Positions 29,250 through 39,720 of a DNA stretch of 46,085 bases are shown here, piece after piece (position 1 is the first letter of the stretch; the number at the start of each line of letters is the position of its first letter). The stretch lies in NCBI GenBank assembly GCA_005893165.1, contig VBOR01000055.1, positions 1 to 46,085 of the forward strand. The letters run 5' to 3'. This DNA comes from Candidatus Eiseniibacteriota bacterium. Its GTDB lineage: Bacteria; Eisenbacteria; RBG-16-71-46; SZUA-252. The notes beneath the pieces were generated by a model, which saw only the letters and a list, made by a program, of their open reading frames with translations, made no database searches and was not told the DNA's origin. Position numbers and translations under genes: made by a program.

Positions 29250-30605
29250 CTAGTACAAGGAGAGCGAAGCGGAAAGTTCCGCCCCGCGCTCACGGGAAAT
29301 GTTGCGGCTGTTGGTCGCGATGGCCAGATCCAGTCCCAGCTTCCCGAAGCGGTAGCCTCCCCCGCCCGCGAACTGGGCCATCTGGTTCTGATCCCGGTAG
29401 ATCCCGCTCCGGACCGCCCACATCCCGAACCAGAGCTCGGCGCCCGCGTGCATCGTGGTGCGGAGATCTCCATCCACGAGGTCCGCCGCGAGGGTCGTGC
29501 GGCCGATCCGCTTCGCGACGTTGATGGTCGTCGTGACCGGGATCCGGCTCGTGTACTTCTCGTCCTTCGCGACCACCGTGGTCGTGAACTGGTTCGTCAC
29601 GTCGTCGTACAGATGGCGGCGCCGCGTCACGTTCCATTTGATCTGGCTGCCGAAATCGTTCAGTCCGAGGCCGAGCTCGAAGTTGTTCCAGTAGAGGACC
29701 GCGCCGAGGTCGGAGCCGATCCCGCTTCCCAGGCCCCCGCTCCCGCCGATCCCCGAGTTCCGGGTCTGCGAGTCCATGTCGATCGTGACCGGGTTGCTGC
29801 TCGCGAAGAGCGTGTCCCCGGTCGTGACACCACCCTCTCCGCGGGCGTCCCCGTAGGCCAGGCCCAGGAGGTACTTGGGCGCCGCGCCGAGGTAGAGCGC
29901 CGTGGCGCGGTTCTGCCGCGGATCGGTCGAGCTCTCCTTCGCGGGCGCCCGGTAGAGCGCCCGGGCGGCGTATCCCACCTGGAAGGCAATGGCGGCCTGA
30001 GCGCGTCCCTCGTCGGTCAATCCGTAGCGGGTGTTGCTGGTGAAGGGCCTGGCGTCACGGAGCGCGTCCCGGAGCTGGTTGCTCAGGGTGAGCTCGTTCC
30101 TTAGATGGACGAGCGACCCAATCTGGACGAACCCCTTCCCGAAGTTCCGGTGGATCCCGAAGAGATGCATGACCCCGCCCTGCTTCATCGAGTTCTCCGG
30201 AATCACGCGCTTCACGTCGGCGAGATCCACCTTCAAGGAATCCTGCGCGATGAAGATCGAAATGTCTCCGGAGACCTCTTTCGGTTTGACGAGCTGGATG
30301 GTGAGGGGCGGGTTCAGGAGCACGTTCGCGATCTTGTAGATATTGAAGAGGGAGTCCTTCGAGTCGTACACGGGGTGGTCGCTCAGGTACTGGATGAGTC
30401 CGAGCGGGAGCGGAATCGATCCCGTTCCGCCAGCCCCCTTCGGCACCGCGCGGAACGCAATGTTGGAGCCGCTGAAGTCGCCCACGTCGCTCGTCACCAC
30501 GCCGCCCATCCCGAGCCGCCGCGCGTCCAGCGTCTGGCTCTCCGCGGTGCCGGCGAAAAGCGCGCAGGCGATCACGGCGATCGTCAGAGAAGTCACTTTG
30601 GTCAT
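29250..30605 (-). CDS. Outer-membrane beta-barrel protein of unknown function
   Basis: A 451-residue exported protein with signal peptide MTKVTSLTIAVIACALFAGTAESQ. It continues LDARRLGMGGVVTSDVGDF, the kind of opening seen in TraF/PorV-like and DUF5723 barrels. Many amphipathic strands follow (ALYLGAAPKYLLGLAYGDA, AVLYWNNFELGLGLNDFGS, GRTTLAADLVDGD, LDLAIATNSR), ending ELSASLSLY with a terminal aromatic residue. It is the first gene of the leftward five-gene run. ATG 30605 is chosen from the signal peptide; its ribosome site is weak. Function is unknown. Confidence 0.68.
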   Translation of the reverse strand: MTKVTSLTIAVIACALFAGTAESQTLDARRLGMGGVVTSDVGDFSGSNIAFRAVPKGAGGTGSIPLPLGLIQYLSDHPVYDSKDSLFNIYKIANVLLNPPLTIQLVKPKEVSGDISIFIAQDSLKVDLADVKRVIPENSMKQGGVMHLFGIHRNFGKGFVQIGSLVHLRNELTLSNQLRDALRDARPFTSNTRYGLTDEGRAQAAIAFQVGYAARALYRAPAKESSTDPRQNRATALYLGAAPKYLLGLAYGDARGEGGVTTGDTLFASSNPVTIDMDSQTRNSGIGGSGGLGSGIGSDLGAVLYWNNFELGLGLNDFGSQIKWNVTRRRHLYDDVTNQFTTTVVAKDEKYTSRIPVTTTINVAKRIGRTTLAADLVDGDLRTTMHAGAELWFGMWAVRSGIYRDQNQMAQFAGGGGYRFGKLGLDLAIATNSRNISRERGAELSASLSLY

Positions 30606-30752
30606 TGGAGTTATCCCCCGGATTCGCCTCGGGCGGCGGGCCTCCATGGCCGCGCCTTGGGCTCGGCCATGCATCGGCAATCGAAACGCGGTCCTTGAGC
30701 CGTGCACCATTTCGGTGATCCTGCGCATCGAACGGGCCGGAGGGTGGCGCGT

Positions 30753-30781
30753 TTGACCGTGCGGCAGCCTTGTGATAGCTT
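30753..30781 (+). promoter_or_regulatory. Candidate sigma-70 promoter for valS
   Basis: TTGACC (30753-30758) and TAGCTT (30776-30781) are 17 nt apart. The leader to ATG 30867 would be about 80 nt. The 260-nt gap 30606-30866 otherwise shows no gene, no T-box and no clear hairpin. Confidence 0.45.
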
Positions 30782-30866
30782 TCATTCGCTTGGCATCGCG
30801 GCAGTTAGAGAGCCGGAGCGATCCCCAGGCGTTCCCATCCATCCGCACCCGAGGCTACCCATCTCA

Positions 30867-33281
30867 ATGACAGAGACCGAGCTTTCCAAGATCTACGACC
30901 ATACCGAGGTGGAGCGCCGGTGGTACGACCACTGGGAGAAGGAGGGCTACTTCAAGCCCCGTGACGGCGACGCTCCCCCCTTCGTCATCCACATTCCGCC
31001 CCCGAACGTCACCGGCAGCCTGACGATCGGCCACGCATTCAACCACACCCTGCAAGATACCCTCACCCGGTGGCAGCGCATGACCGGGGTCCCCACGCTC
31101 TGGCTCCCCGGCACCGATCATGCCGGGATCGCGACCCAGAACGTGGTGGAGCGCAAGCTCGCGGCGGAAGGAAAGACGAGGCACGACCTGGGCCGCGAGG
31201 CCTTCCTCAAGGAAGTCTGGAAGTGGAAGGCACATTATCACGAACGGATCACCGCCCAGATGCGGCGCATCGGCGATTCGGTGGACTGGTCGCGCGAGCG
31301 CTTCACCATGGACGAGGGGCTCTCGCGCGCGGTCCGCGAAGTGTTCGTGTGTCTCTACAACAAGGGACTCATCTACCGCGGCAACCGGATCATCAACTGG
31401 TGCCCGCGATGCCTCACCGCGCTCTCCGACGAGGAAGTGGACCATCAGGACACGGACGGCAAGCTCTACCACCTGATGTATCCCATCAAGGGGACGCAGA
31501 AGCACATCGTGGTGGCGACCACGCGCCCCGAGACGATGCTGGGGGACGTGGCGGTGGCGGTGCACCCCAAGGACAAGCGCTACGCCCCGCTCAAGGGGAG
31601 ATCGGCCATCCTGCCGTTCCTCCGCCGCGAGATCCCGATCATCTTCGACGAGACGGTGGATCCAAAGTTCGGGACGGGCGCGGTGAAAGTGACGCCGGCC
31701 CACGATCCCAACGACTTCGAGCTGGGCCAGCGGCACGGCCTGACCCCCATCGTGGTGATGAACCCCGACGCGACCATGAACGAGAACGCGGGGGATTTCC
31801 GCGGGCTGACGCGCGAGGAAGCGCGGACGCGCATCGTGGAGGCGCTGCAAGACCGGGGGCTCATCGCGCGCGTGGAGCCGCACCGCCACTCCATCGGGCA
31901 CTGCCAGCGCTGCGACTCGGTCGTGGAGCCCTACCTTTCGCTCCAGTGGTTCGTGTCGATGAAGCCGCTCGCCAAGCCCGCGCTCGAGGCGATCGAGAAG
32001 GGGGAGCTGACCATCCTTCCTCGCCGCTGGGAGAAGGTGTACCTGCGCTGGCTCGAGGGAATCCGCGACTGGTGCATCTCGCGCCAGCTCTGGTGGGGGC
32101 ATCGCATCCCGGTCTGGACCTGCGCCAAGTGCGCGGAAGCCATCGTGGAGGTGGAGGAGCCGAAGCGCTGCCCGAAGTGCGGCGCGGGCGCTTCGGATCT
32201 CAAGCAGGACGAGGACGTGCTGGACACCTGGTTCTCCTCCTGGCTCTGGCCGTTCTCCACGCTGGGCTGGCCCGGGCAGACGGAGGATCTGAGGCGGTTC
32301 TATCCCTCGAGCGTCCTCATCACGGGCCCCGACATCATCTTCTTCTGGGTGGCACGCATGGTGATGGCCGGGTACGAATTCATGGGCAAGGCGCCCTTCC
32401 CGGTGGTGTACCTGCACGGAATCGTGCGGGACGCGCAGGGGCGCAAGATGTCCAAGTCGCTCGGGAATTCCGCCGATCCGATCGAGATCTCGGAGAAGTA
32501 CGGCGCCGATTCGCTGCGGCTGACGCTGCTTCTGCTTTCGCCGCAGGGCTCGGACATCCATTTCTCCGAGGAGCGGGTGGACCTCGGGCGGCATTTCGCG
32601 AACAAGCTCTGGAACGCGTTCCGGCTCGTGGCGCCGCACCTCAAGGACTACACGCCGGACGAGCAGGCCGCGCGTCCGTTCCTGACCGACGCGGACCAGT
32701 GGATCCTGAGCATGCTTGGGACCGCCGTCCGTCAGGTGACGCGCGATCTCAAGTCCTATCGCATCGGGGACGCCGCGAAGGACATCTACGACTTCACCTG
32801 GCGCGAGCTCTGCGACTGGTACCTCGAGATGGCGAAGCCGCGTCTCTACGCGGGACCGGACGCTCCGGGCGCCTTGGCAGTGCGGTTCACGATCCACCGC
32901 GTCTTCAGCACCGTGCTCCGTCTCCTGCATCCCTTCATGCCCTACCTCTCGGAGGAGCTCTGGCACGCGCTGCCCGGGACGGAAGGGGACGTGTGCGTGG
33001 CGGAGTGGCCCGCGCCAGGACGCGCCTCGAACAAGGAGGTGGAGAGTAAGATTGAGCTCATGAAGGAAGTGGTGGGCGCGATCCGGAATCTCCGCTCCGA
33101 AATGAACATTCCGCCTGCCCGCGGCCTCCACCGTGGTGCGGAGCCACGAGATCTTTCTTCCGCTCGAGGGGTTGATCGACGTGGAAACGGAGCGGAAGCG
33201 GCTCGAGCGCGAGCTGGACAAGGTCATGCGCGACTTCGACCAGTCCATGCGGAAGCTCCAGAACGAGGACTTCCTGGGTAA
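30867..33281 (+). CDS. valS: Valyl-tRNA synthetase, C-terminus frameshifted
   Basis: A class I synthetase that charges tRNA-Val in the cytoplasm. From ATG 30867 the protein has the TIGHA signature (HIGH box), the WLPGTDHAGIATQ and editing-domain segments (TTRPETMLGD), a zinc-like CAKC...CPKC pair, DTWFSSWLWPF, and KMSKSLGNS. The anticodon-binding domain follows to about residue 750 (AIRNLRSEMNIPPA). After that the frame runs into 54 unrelated Arg/Gly-rich residues and stops. The proper C-terminal coiled coil is present directly downstream in another frame (see 33115). The gene is essential, so an assembly or consensus error is more likely than true loss. Confidence 0.88.
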   Translation: MTETELSKIYDHTEVERRWYDHWEKEGYFKPRDGDAPPFVIHIPPPNVTGSLTIGHAFNHTLQDTLTRWQRMTGVPTLWLPGTDHAGIATQNVVERKLAAEGKTRHDLGREAFLKEVWKWKAHYHERITAQMRRIGDSVDWSRERFTMDEGLSRAVREVFVCLYNKGLIYRGNRIINWCPRCLTALSDEEVDHQDTDGKLYHLMYPIKGTQKHIVVATTRPETMLGDVAVAVHPKDKRYAPLKGRSAILPFLRREIPIIFDETVDPKFGTGAVKVTPAHDPNDFELGQRHGLTPIVVMNPDATMNENAGDFRGLTREEARTRIVEALQDRGLIARVEPHRHSIGHCQRCDSVVEPYLSLQWFVSMKPLAKPALEAIEKGELTILPRRWEKVYLRWLEGIRDWCISRQLWWGHRIPVWTCAKCAEAIVEVEEPKRCPKCGAGASDLKQDEDVLDTWFSSWLWPFSTLGWPGQTEDLRRFYPSSVLITGPDIIFFWVARMVMAGYEFMGKAPFPVVYLHGIVRDAQGRKMSKSLGNSADPIEISEKYGADSLRLTLLLLSPQGSDIHFSEERVDLGRHFANKLWNAFRLVAPHLKDYTPDEQAARPFLTDADQWILSMLGTAVRQVTRDLKSYRIGDAAKDIYDFTWRELCDWYLEMAKPRLYAGPDAPGALAVRFTIHRVFSTVLRLLHPFMPYLSEELWHALPGTEGDVCVAEWPAPGRASNKEVESKIELMKEVVGAIRNLRSEMNIPPARGLHRGAEPRDLSSARGVDRRGNGAEAARARAGQGHARLRPVHAEAPERGLPG

Positions 33282-33378
33282 GGCGAAGAAGGACGTGGTG
33301 GAGCGCGAGAAGAACCGGCTGGAATCGCTCGGCGTGACCAAGGAGAAGCTGGAGCGGAACCTCGAGGTGCTGCGATGA
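33115..33378 (+). pseudogene. valS: Out-of-frame 3' end of valS (C-terminal coiled-coil arm)
   Basis: In the frame +1 relative to the valS body this stretch reads LPAASTVVRSHEIFLPLEGL and then IDVETERKRLERELDKVMRD, ending LEVLR. That is the normal end of ValS, including the helical arm that contacts tRNA. Between the body's NIPPA and this part, intact ValS proteins have several tens of residues that are missing here, so the lesion is a deletion plus frame change in about 33112-33124. Its stop overlaps the next gene's start as ATGA, as expected for the true end of valS. Confidence 0.8.
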
Positions 33379-34922
33379 GAGCGTGGGCTTCGGAAACGTT
33401 GACGGAGCTGTTCCCGGACCCCGCCGCGCGGAAGCTCGCGGTGAGGATCGCGCTCGCGCTCATGGTGGGGATCTTCGGCGCCGTGCTGGTTTCGGGGATT
33501 CTGGTCTTCGCCGCTTGGGCGGATACAATCCACGACGCAAAGACGGGTAAGACCTACTTCAAGGACGGACTGATCGATCCGCCCCCTCCCGAGCGGCCGA
33601 TTCCGTATACGACCGCCACGGTCGCGGGGCGCGACGTCGCGGTCACCGTGTACAAGGACAATCTCGGCGTCGTGAAGGATCGCCGGCGCTTCGGGGTGCC
33701 TTCCGGCGAATCCGAGATCCGATTCACGGAGGTCGCGTCGCTCATCGATCCGACCTCGGTCCACCTGCGCCCCGCCGGGCGCGGGGGCGAGGTGGCGATC
33801 CTCTACCAGGATTACCGCTACGATCTCGCGAGCACGGACAAGCTGCTCGAGAAATACGTCGACCAGCAAATCGACGTCGCGACCAAGGACGATCAGGTGA
33901 AGCGTGGGACCCTTCTCGCCTTCGATCCCAGCTCGCTCGTGATCCAGGAGCCGGGCGGCAGCGTCTCGCTCCTGAATCGCGCCGAGGTGCGCCAGGTCGG
34001 AGTGCGCGAGCTTCCCAAGGGGCTCATCACGCGGCCGACCCTGGTCTGGCGCGTGCGCGCCACCGGCGGCGGGGAGCGCGACCTGGAAGTCTCCTACATG
34101 ACCGGGGGCATGGACTGGCACGCGGAGTACGTGGCGGTGCTGGAGGAGAGCGGCTTGGCACTCGAGCTTCAGGGCTGGGCCTCCGTGGAAAACCACTCCG
34201 GCGCCACCTACGAGGACGCGAAGCTGAAGCTGATCGCGGGCACGATCCACCGCGCGCCGGTGGCGCGGCCCATGCCCTACGCCCTGGACGCGCGGATGAT
34301 GAAAGCCGAGGGCGTGGCCCAGGTCGAGGAGCGCGGGTTCTTCGAGTATCACCTCTACGAGCTGCCGCAGCGGGCCACGCTCTCGAACAACGAGGTGAAG
34401 CAGGTCGGGCTCATGCACGCGACCGGGATCAAGGCGGTCCGGAAGTTCACCTACGACGGCTCCGTGGACCAGGACCACGTCCAGGTCCGGATGGAGTTCC
34501 AGAACGACGCCGCTTCGGGGCTGGGCATGCCCTTGCCCGAGGGGACCATCCGCGCCTTCCAGCGGGACACCGACGGCTCCCTGGAGCTCGTGGGCGAGGA
34601 TCGCATCCAACATACGCCGAAGAACCAGACCGTCCGGGTGGCGATCGGGGACGCCTTCGACGTCGCCGCCGAGCGCAAGCAGACCGACGTCCGCCAGATC
34701 AGCTCCAAGGTGAACGAGGTCTCCTACGAGATCCTGCTCACGAACCATAGAAAGGATGCGGTGGAAGTCACCGTGATCGAGCACGCGGAAGGCCAGTGGG
34801 ACATCGTCCGCTCGAGCGTCCCGCAGAAGAAGAAGGATTCGCGGACCTTCGAGTTCGCGGTCCGCTGCGAGCCCGAGAAGCCCGTCACGGTCGCCTATAC
34901 CATCCGCACGCGACTCCCGTGA
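33375..34922 (+). CDS. DUF4139-domain protein with N-terminal membrane anchor
   Basis: A 515-residue protein with one hydrophobic segment at about 24-49 ([25 protein letters not shown]), either an uncleaved anchor or a long signal. The rest is secreted and beta-rich, with the DUF4139 pattern: [27 protein letters not shown] early, [18 protein letters not shown] in the middle, [20 protein letters not shown] and [21 protein letters not shown] toward the end. Members are envelope proteins without known activity. It starts in the ATGA overlap with valS and its stop overlaps the uvrB start, so it sits inside the housekeeping operon. Confidence 0.82.
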   Translation: MRAWASETLTELFPDPAARKLAVRIALALMVGIFGAVLVSGILVFAAWADTIHDAKTGKTYFKDGLIDPPPPERPIPYTTATVAGRDVAVTVYKDNLGVVKDRRRFGVPSGESEIRFTEVASLIDPTSVHLRPAGRGGEVAILYQDYRYDLASTDKLLEKYVDQQIDVATKDDQVKRGTLLAFDPSSLVIQEPGGSVSLLNRAEVRQVGVRELPKGLITRPTLVWRVRATGGGERDLEVSYMTGGMDWHAEYVAVLEESGLALELQGWASVENHSGATYEDAKLKLIAGTIHRAPVARPMPYALDARMMKAEGVAQVEERGFFEYHLYELPQRATLSNNEVKQVGLMHATGIKAVRKFTYDGSVDQDHVQVRMEFQNDAASGLGMPLPEGTIRAFQRDTDGSLELVGEDRIQHTPKNQTVRVAIGDAFDVAAERKQTDVRQISSKVNEVSYEILLTNHRKDAVEVTVIEHAEGQWDIVRSSVPQKKKDSRTFEFAVRCEPEKPVTVAYTIRTRLP

Positions 34923-36859
34923 TCCTCGAACGCGACCTTTCCCCGGCCGAATTCAAGCTGGTGGCGCCCTACCAGCCCATCGGGGACCAGCCGCGCGCCA
35001 TCGAGGAGATGACGGAGGCGCTGAAGCGCGGGGACCGCTACCAGACGCTGCTCGGCGTGACGGGCTCGGGCAAGACCTTCACCATGGCGAACGTGATCCA
35101 GGCCGCCGCGCGCCCGACGCTTGTCATTTCGCACAACAAGACCCTCGCGGCGCAGCTCTACGGCGAGTTCAAGAGCTTCTTCCCCGAGAACGCCGTCGGC
35201 TACTTCGTCTCCTACTACGACTACTACCAGCCCGAGGCGTACGTCCCGCAGACGAACACCTACATCGAGAAGGACGCCTCGATCAACGACGACATCGACC
35301 GCCTTCGCCTCGCCGCGACGAGCGCGCTTTTCGAGCGGCGGGACGTGATCATCGTGGCCAGCGTCTCCTGCATCTACGGATTGGGCTCACCCGAGGATTT
35401 CCGGCGCGAGATGCTGATGGTGGCGGTGGGGGACAAGATCACGCGCGAGGCGATTCTCCAGCAGCTGGTGCACAACCTCTACACCCGGAACGACGTGGAT
35501 CTCAGGCGCGGGACCTTCCGCGCGCGCGGGGACGTGATCGAGGTCCATCCGGCCTACGAGGAGACCGCCGTCCGGATCGAGCTCTTCGGGGACGAGGTGG
35601 AGCGGATCGCGGTCTTCGATCCTCTGACCGGCCGGAGCCTGAAGCCGCTCCCCCGGGCCGCGATCTACCCGGCGAAGCACTTCGTCACGACGCCCCTCCG
35701 GCTCAAGGAGGGGACGCGGCTCATCCGCGAGGAGCTGGAGCAGCGCCTGGCGCAGTTCCGCGCCGAGGGAAAGCTCCTCGAGGCGCAGCGGCTCAAGATG
35801 CGCACGGAGTACGATCTCGAGATGCTGAACGAGATCGGCTACTGCTCCGGCATCGAGAACTACTCGCGCCCCCTCTCCGGCAGGAAGGCCGGGGAGCGGC
35901 CGCAGTGCCTGATCGACTACTTCCCCGAGGATTTCCTCCTCATCGTGGACGAGTCCCACGTCACCATCCCGCAGATCGGGGGCATGTACGAAGGGGATCG
36001 CTCCCGGAAGCAGGTGCTGGTGGACTACGGATTCCGGCTGCCGTCGGCGCTGGACAACCGGCCCCTCCGCTTCGATGAGTTCGAGCGGCTCACGGTGGAC
36101 GTCGGGGAGCGCGTGCTTGTGACCACGCTCACGAAGCGTATGGCGGAGGATCTGACCGAGTACCTATTCCAGGCGGGCGTGAACGTGCGCTACATCCACT
36201 CCGACATCGACGCCATCCAGCGCGTGGAAATATTGAGATCCCTGCGCCTCCAGAAGGTGGACGTGCTGGTGGGGATCAATCTCTTGCGCGAGGGACTGGA
36301 CCTGCCCGAGGTCTCGCTGGTGGCGATCCTGGACGCCGACAAGGAGGGATTCCTGCGCTCGGAGACCTCGCTCATCCAGACTTCCGGCCGCGCGGCGCGC
36401 CACGTCAACGGCCAGGTGATCCTCTACGCGGATCAGATGACGAAGTCGATGCAGCGCGCCATCGAGGAGATGAACCGCCGGCGTGAGGCGCAGGTGCACT
36501 ACAACGAAGAGCACGGAATCACGCCCCAGACCATCGTCAAATCGCTCGACGAGGTGCTCCGGAGCACCGCCGTGGCGGACGCCGCCCAGCCGGTCGTTCC
36601 CGAGGACCTCCTCCCGAGCGATGCGCTTCGCCTGGATCGTGAATCTCTGATCGAGCTGCTCGAGCGGGAGATGCTCGCCGCGGCGGCTCGTGAAGAATTC
36701 GAGGTGGCCGCTTCCCTGCGGGATCGCCTCGACGAACTCCGGCTGGAAGCCGGAAAGGAGCGTTCGGATGCGCCTCGAATCGATCGCCGCGCCTCTGGTC
36801 CGGATCGCGTTGACCGAGGACATCGGCGGGGGGGACGCCACCACAGAAGTCGTCGTTGA
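34919..36859 (+). CDS. uvrB: Excinuclease ABC subunit B
   Basis: A 646-residue UvrB, the damage-verifying helicase-like subunit of nucleotide excision repair. It has Walker A GVTGSGKT at 46-53, the beta-hairpin [26 protein letters not shown] region, Walker B-type [10 protein letters not shown], helicase motifs [18 protein letters not shown] and QTSGRAARH, and a C-terminal UVR motif at about 577-611 ([25 protein letters not shown]) for UvrC contact. A basic tail of 35 residues follows, ending GGRHHRSRR, most of it encoded in the 92-nt overlap with nadC. The start is GTG 34919 in a GTGA overlap. Confidence 0.96.
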   Translation: MILERDLSPAEFKLVAPYQPIGDQPRAIEEMTEALKRGDRYQTLLGVTGSGKTFTMANVIQAAARPTLVISHNKTLAAQLYGEFKSFFPENAVGYFVSYYDYYQPEAYVPQTNTYIEKDASINDDIDRLRLAATSALFERRDVIIVASVSCIYGLGSPEDFRREMLMVAVGDKITREAILQQLVHNLYTRNDVDLRRGTFRARGDVIEVHPAYEETAVRIELFGDEVERIAVFDPLTGRSLKPLPRAAIYPAKHFVTTPLRLKEGTRLIREELEQRLAQFRAEGKLLEAQRLKMRTEYDLEMLNEIGYCSGIENYSRPLSGRKAGERPQCLIDYFPEDFLLIVDESHVTIPQIGGMYEGDRSRKQVLVDYGFRLPSALDNRPLRFDEFERLTVDVGERVLVTTLTKRMAEDLTEYLFQAGVNVRYIHSDIDAIQRVEILRSLRLQKVDVLVGINLLREGLDLPEVSLVAILDADKEGFLRSETSLIQTSGRAARHVNGQVILYADQMTKSMQRAIEEMNRRREAQVHYNEEHGITPQTIVKSLDEVLRSTAVADAAQPVVPEDLLPSDALRLDRESLIELLEREMLAAAAREEFEVAASLRDRLDELRLEAGKERSDAPRIDRRASGPDRVDRGHRRGGRHHRSRR

Positions 36860-37712
36860 CCCGAAGGCCCGCGTTCGCGCGCATATCGAGGCGCGCGGCA
36901 AGGGGATCCTGGCGGGGAACGCGGTCGCACAGCTGGCCTTCGCGGAGCTGGATCCCGAGGTGGAGATCGACTGGGTCGTCGCCGAGGGTACGGAGGTCAA
37001 GTCGGGCGTCCGGATCGCCGAGATCCGCGGCCGCGCGCGCGCGATCCTGAGCGCCGAGCGGGTCGCCCTCAATTTCCTGCAGCGGCTGTCGGGCGTCGCG
37101 ACGCTGACCCGCGCCTACGTCCGGGCCGTCGAGGGCACGGGCGTTCCGATCCTGGATACGCGGAAGACGACGCCCAGCCTCCGCATGCTCGAAAAGCACG
37201 CGACCGCGGTCGGCGGCGCGCTCAATCACCGCTTCGGGCTCTTCGACGGCATGCTCATCAAGGAGAACCACGCCAAGGTAGCCGGCGGGCTGACCCGCGC
37301 GGTCGAGAAGGCGCGCGCCCGCTCCCTCGGGCTTCCGGTGATGGCCGAGGCGCGCACCGTCGAGGACGCCGAGCTGCTTGCGACGCTGGGCGTGGACCGT
37401 ATTCTCCTCGACAATTTCACTCCCGCACAGGTCGCGATGGCGGTCCGGCGAATCCGGGCCCTGGCCAAGGCGGGGAAGCTGGAGCCCGGTCCCGGCGCCT
37501 CGAGCGCACGAAAGGGCGGCTCCGGGAAGGCGGGGGGCGGGACCGCCGTGGCTTCCCCGGAGACCCTGCCGGAGATCGAGGTCTCGGGCGGGATCCGCCT
37601 CGAGAACGTTCGCGAGTTCGCGATCCCGGGAGTGAAGTACATCTCGGTCGGGGCGCTCACGCATTCCGCCCCCTCACTCGACCTCTCGCTCCTGGTGGTC
37701 GATGTCATCTGA
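36768..37712 (+). CDS. nadC: Nicotinate-nucleotide pyrophosphorylase (quinolinate phosphoribosyltransferase)
   Basis: A 314-residue NadC that makes nicotinate mononucleotide from quinolinate and PRPP in NAD synthesis. Motifs include [15 protein letters not shown] near the N-terminus, [35 protein letters not shown] with the substrate-binding basic residues, [16 protein letters not shown] and [16 protein letters not shown] Gly/Ser/Lys-rich insertion at about 240-262 ([18 protein letters not shown]) interrupts the region before the last sheet and is not usual. ATG 36768 has an AAGGAG site and lies 92 nt inside uvrB. No nadA or nadB is in the window. Confidence 0.94.
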   Translation: MRLESIAAPLVRIALTEDIGGGDATTEVVVDPKARVRAHIEARGKGILAGNAVAQLAFAELDPEVEIDWVVAEGTEVKSGVRIAEIRGRARAILSAERVALNFLQRLSGVATLTRAYVRAVEGTGVPILDTRKTTPSLRMLEKHATAVGGALNHRFGLFDGMLIKENHAKVAGGLTRAVEKARARSLGLPVMAEARTVEDAELLATLGVDRILLDNFTPAQVAMAVRRIRALAKAGKLEPGPGASSARKGGSGKAGGGTAVASPETLPEIEVSGGIRLENVREFAIPGVKYISVGALTHSAPSLDLSLLVVDVI

Positions 37713-37739
37713 GCGGCGCCCGATGCCGCCCCCCGCGCG

Positions 37740-38525
37740 GTGCCGGTCGTGGAATCGGATCTGATCCGCACAGCGCGCGGGATGCGCTTCCTCGGCGTCC
37801 CCGCCGAGTTCCATGAGAGCCTTGGGTCCACGAACGACGAAGCCTTCCGCCGCGCCGAGGAAGGCGCTCCCGAAGGGCTGGTCGTGCTCGCCCGCCACCA
37901 AACCGCGGGCAAGGGCCGGCTTGGGAGAACCTGGTTCGACCAACCCGACCGCTCCCTGATGTTCTCCATCCTCCTCAAGCCCACGATTCCGCTGCCGTCG
38001 TATTCCCTCCTTTCGCTCACGCTGGCCAGTAGCATCGCCGCTGCGGCATCGATGCTGGCCTCGGCCATCACGATCAAATGGCCGAACGACGTCCTTCAGG
38101 ACGGGAAGAAGTTCTGTGGTGTCCTGGCGGAATCGCGCGCGCTCCGTCCCGGCGATCCCCCCGTGCTCGTTCTGGGCGCGGGGATCAACGTGGGCTACAG
38201 CGAGGAGGACTTTCCGCCGGAGTTCCGGGCGACCGCCACCTCTCTGACGACCCGTGACGGATCGCGTCCGGACATGGGGGGGCTCCTTTCCAAGATTCTC
38301 GGGCACTTCGGCCATGAGCTCGCGATGTTGGAGGAACGAGGGATGATCGACCTCCTGAGATTCCTGGGATCGCGCATGCCGAAGCCGGGTTCCCCGGTGA
38401 GGGTCGTATTGCCCGATCGAGTCGTGGAAGGGGAGTACGTGTCGCTCACCGTGACGGGAGCCCTCCAGGTGCGAAATGCGAGCACGGGCGCCGTGGAGAC
38501 ATTGACCGCCGGGATCATGCGGTGA
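37740..38525 (+). CDS. birA: Biotin-[acetyl-CoA-carboxylase] ligase, class I (no DNA-binding domain)
   Basis: A 261-residue biotin protein ligase that activates biotin with ATP and attaches it to BCCP. Key motifs: [13 protein letters not shown], the biotinyl-AMP loop [33 protein letters not shown] with the ligand Lys, and [16 protein letters not shown]. The C-terminal SH3-like domain ends the protein ([18 protein letters not shown]). There is no N-terminal helix-turn-helix, so it does not repress bio genes as E. coli BirA does. The GTG start at 37740 is 27 nt after nadC; its stop overlaps nrdR. Confidence 0.92.
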   Translation: MPVVESDLIRTARGMRFLGVPAEFHESLGSTNDEAFRRAEEGAPEGLVVLARHQTAGKGRLGRTWFDQPDRSLMFSILLKPTIPLPSYSLLSLTLASSIAAAASMLASAITIKWPNDVLQDGKKFCGVLAESRALRPGDPPVLVLGAGINVGYSEEDFPPEFRATATSLTTRDGSRPDMGGLLSKILGHFGHELAMLEERGMIDLLRFLGSRMPKPGSPVRVVLPDRVVEGEYVSLTVTGALQVRNASTGAVETLTAGIMR

Positions 38526-38971
38526 AGTGTCCCGCCTGCGGCCACCTCGAGGACAAGGTGATCGACTCCCGCTCCGCCAAGGAGGGTCAGGCCATCCGCC
38601 GCCGCCGGGAGTGCCTGGCCTGCCAGCGGCGCTTCACCACCTACGAGACCGTGGAGACGACGCCGCTCCTCGTCATCAAGAAGGACGGGCGGCGGGAGCC
38701 CTTCAGCCGCGAGAAGATCCTGAACGGGCTCCTGCGCGCGACGGAGAAACGCCCCATCCCCGCGGAGCGGATCCACGCGCTCGTGGACAAACTGGAGGCG
38801 GAGCTGATGCAGAAGGGCCAGGATGAGGTCCACTCGAGCGAGATCGGCGAGCGGGTCATGGCCGAGCTGCACCAGCTGGACGAGGTGGCCTACGTGCGGT
38901 TCGCTTCCGTGTACCGGCATTTCAAGGACCTGAACCAGTTCCTGGAAGAGCTGCGTTCGCTGCTCAAGTGA
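38522..38971 (+). CDS. nrdR: Transcriptional repressor NrdR
   Basis: A 149-residue repressor of ribonucleotide reductase genes. The zinc ribbon is C3-C6 and C31-C34 ([16 protein letters not shown]), with the conserved DSR at 15-17 and RRRREC. The ATP-cone domain follows ([25 protein letters not shown]). It senses dATP/ATP to repress nrd operons at NrdR boxes. The GTG start sits in the last codons of birA (GTGA) and the stop overlaps tatC the same way. No nrd gene is in the window. Confidence 0.96.
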   Translation: MKCPACGHLEDKVIDSRSAKEGQAIRRRRECLACQRRFTTYETVETTPLLVIKKDGRREPFSREKILNGLLRATEKRPIPAERIHALVDKLEAELMQKGQDEVHSSEIGERVMAELHQLDEVAYVRFASVYRHFKDLNQFLEELRSLLK

Positions 38972-39711
38972 TCCCGGAACGGTCCATGACGTTCCTCGAG
39001 CACATCGAGGAGCTTCGCGCGGCCGTGTGGCGCAGCGTGGCCATCGCGGTGATCCTGATTGCCACGGCGTGGTTTTTCTCGGGGCGCCTGCTCGACGCCC
39101 TGATCCTCTACCTGCTCCGCGGGCAGAAGGCGCTCGCGCTCTCCCCGACCGAGGCCTTCTCGGCGCGGATCGAGGTGGCGCTCTGGACGGGGGGCGTGGT
39201 GGCGCTGCCGTACGTGATGTTCGAGCTCTGGCGCTTCGTGGCGCCGGGGCTCAAGAAGACGGAGCGGCATTTCGCGGTTCCCTGGATGGTAGCTTCCGCG
39301 GTGCTCCTGTACCTCGGCATCGCGTTCGCGATCGAGCTCCTCCTGCCCATGATCGTGAGGATGCTCCAGTCCTTCGCCACAGGGCAGATCGAGCCGCGCA
39401 TGTCGCTGCTCTCGCTCCTCCACTTCTCCGTGAAGATGGCGGCGGGATGCGGGCTCCTGTTCCAGCTCCCCCTCGTGCTCTGCCTGCTGGCCTGGTTCGG
39501 GATCGTCTCGCCGGGCGTGCTGGCGCGGCAATGGCGTCACGCCGTCTTCTTCATCGCCCTCGCCGCGGCGGTGGTCACTCCGGGTGACGGTCCCTCCATG
39601 CTCGTGCTCTCGGCTCCGCTCGTGCTCCTGTACTTCGTCAGCCTGATCCTGGCCTGGGCCATCTGGCGCAGCCGCTGGAAGGACCGGCACGAGCCGGGCT
39701 GGCTGGGGTAG
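38968..39711 (+). CDS. tatC: Sec-independent protein translocase TatC
   Basis: A 247-residue inner-membrane protein with six predicted helices. The cytoplasmic N-terminus has the family motif [16 protein letters not shown], which binds twin-arginine signal peptides; the Glu in the first loop region and [20 protein letters not shown] are typical. It forms the receptor of the Tat pathway that exports folded proteins. TatA/TatB genes are not in the window. The GTG start overlaps the nrdR stop by 4 nt; coaX starts 9 nt after its stop. Confidence 0.94.
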   Translation: MIPERSMTFLEHIEELRAAVWRSVAIAVILIATAWFFSGRLLDALILYLLRGQKALALSPTEAFSARIEVALWTGGVVALPYVMFELWRFVAPGLKKTERHFAVPWMVASAVLLYLGIAFAIELLLPMIVRMLQSFATGQIEPRMSLLSLLHFSVKMAAGCGLLFQLPLVLCLLAWFGIVSPGVLARQWRHAVFFIALAAAVVTPGDGPSMLVLSAPLVLLYFVSLILAWAIWRSRWKDRHEPGWLG

Positions 39712-39720
39712 GAGGCTCGA

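Noticed and set aside
30782..30866. T-box leader upstream of valS
   Set aside because: No T-box sequence, specifier stem or terminator is visible in the short leader.
30864..34784. A 1306-codon open frame antisense to valS and the DUF4139 gene
   Set aside because: It is rich in Arg, His, Gly and Leu without any recognisable domain and mirrors the codon pattern of the sense genes; long antisense frames are common at this GC content.
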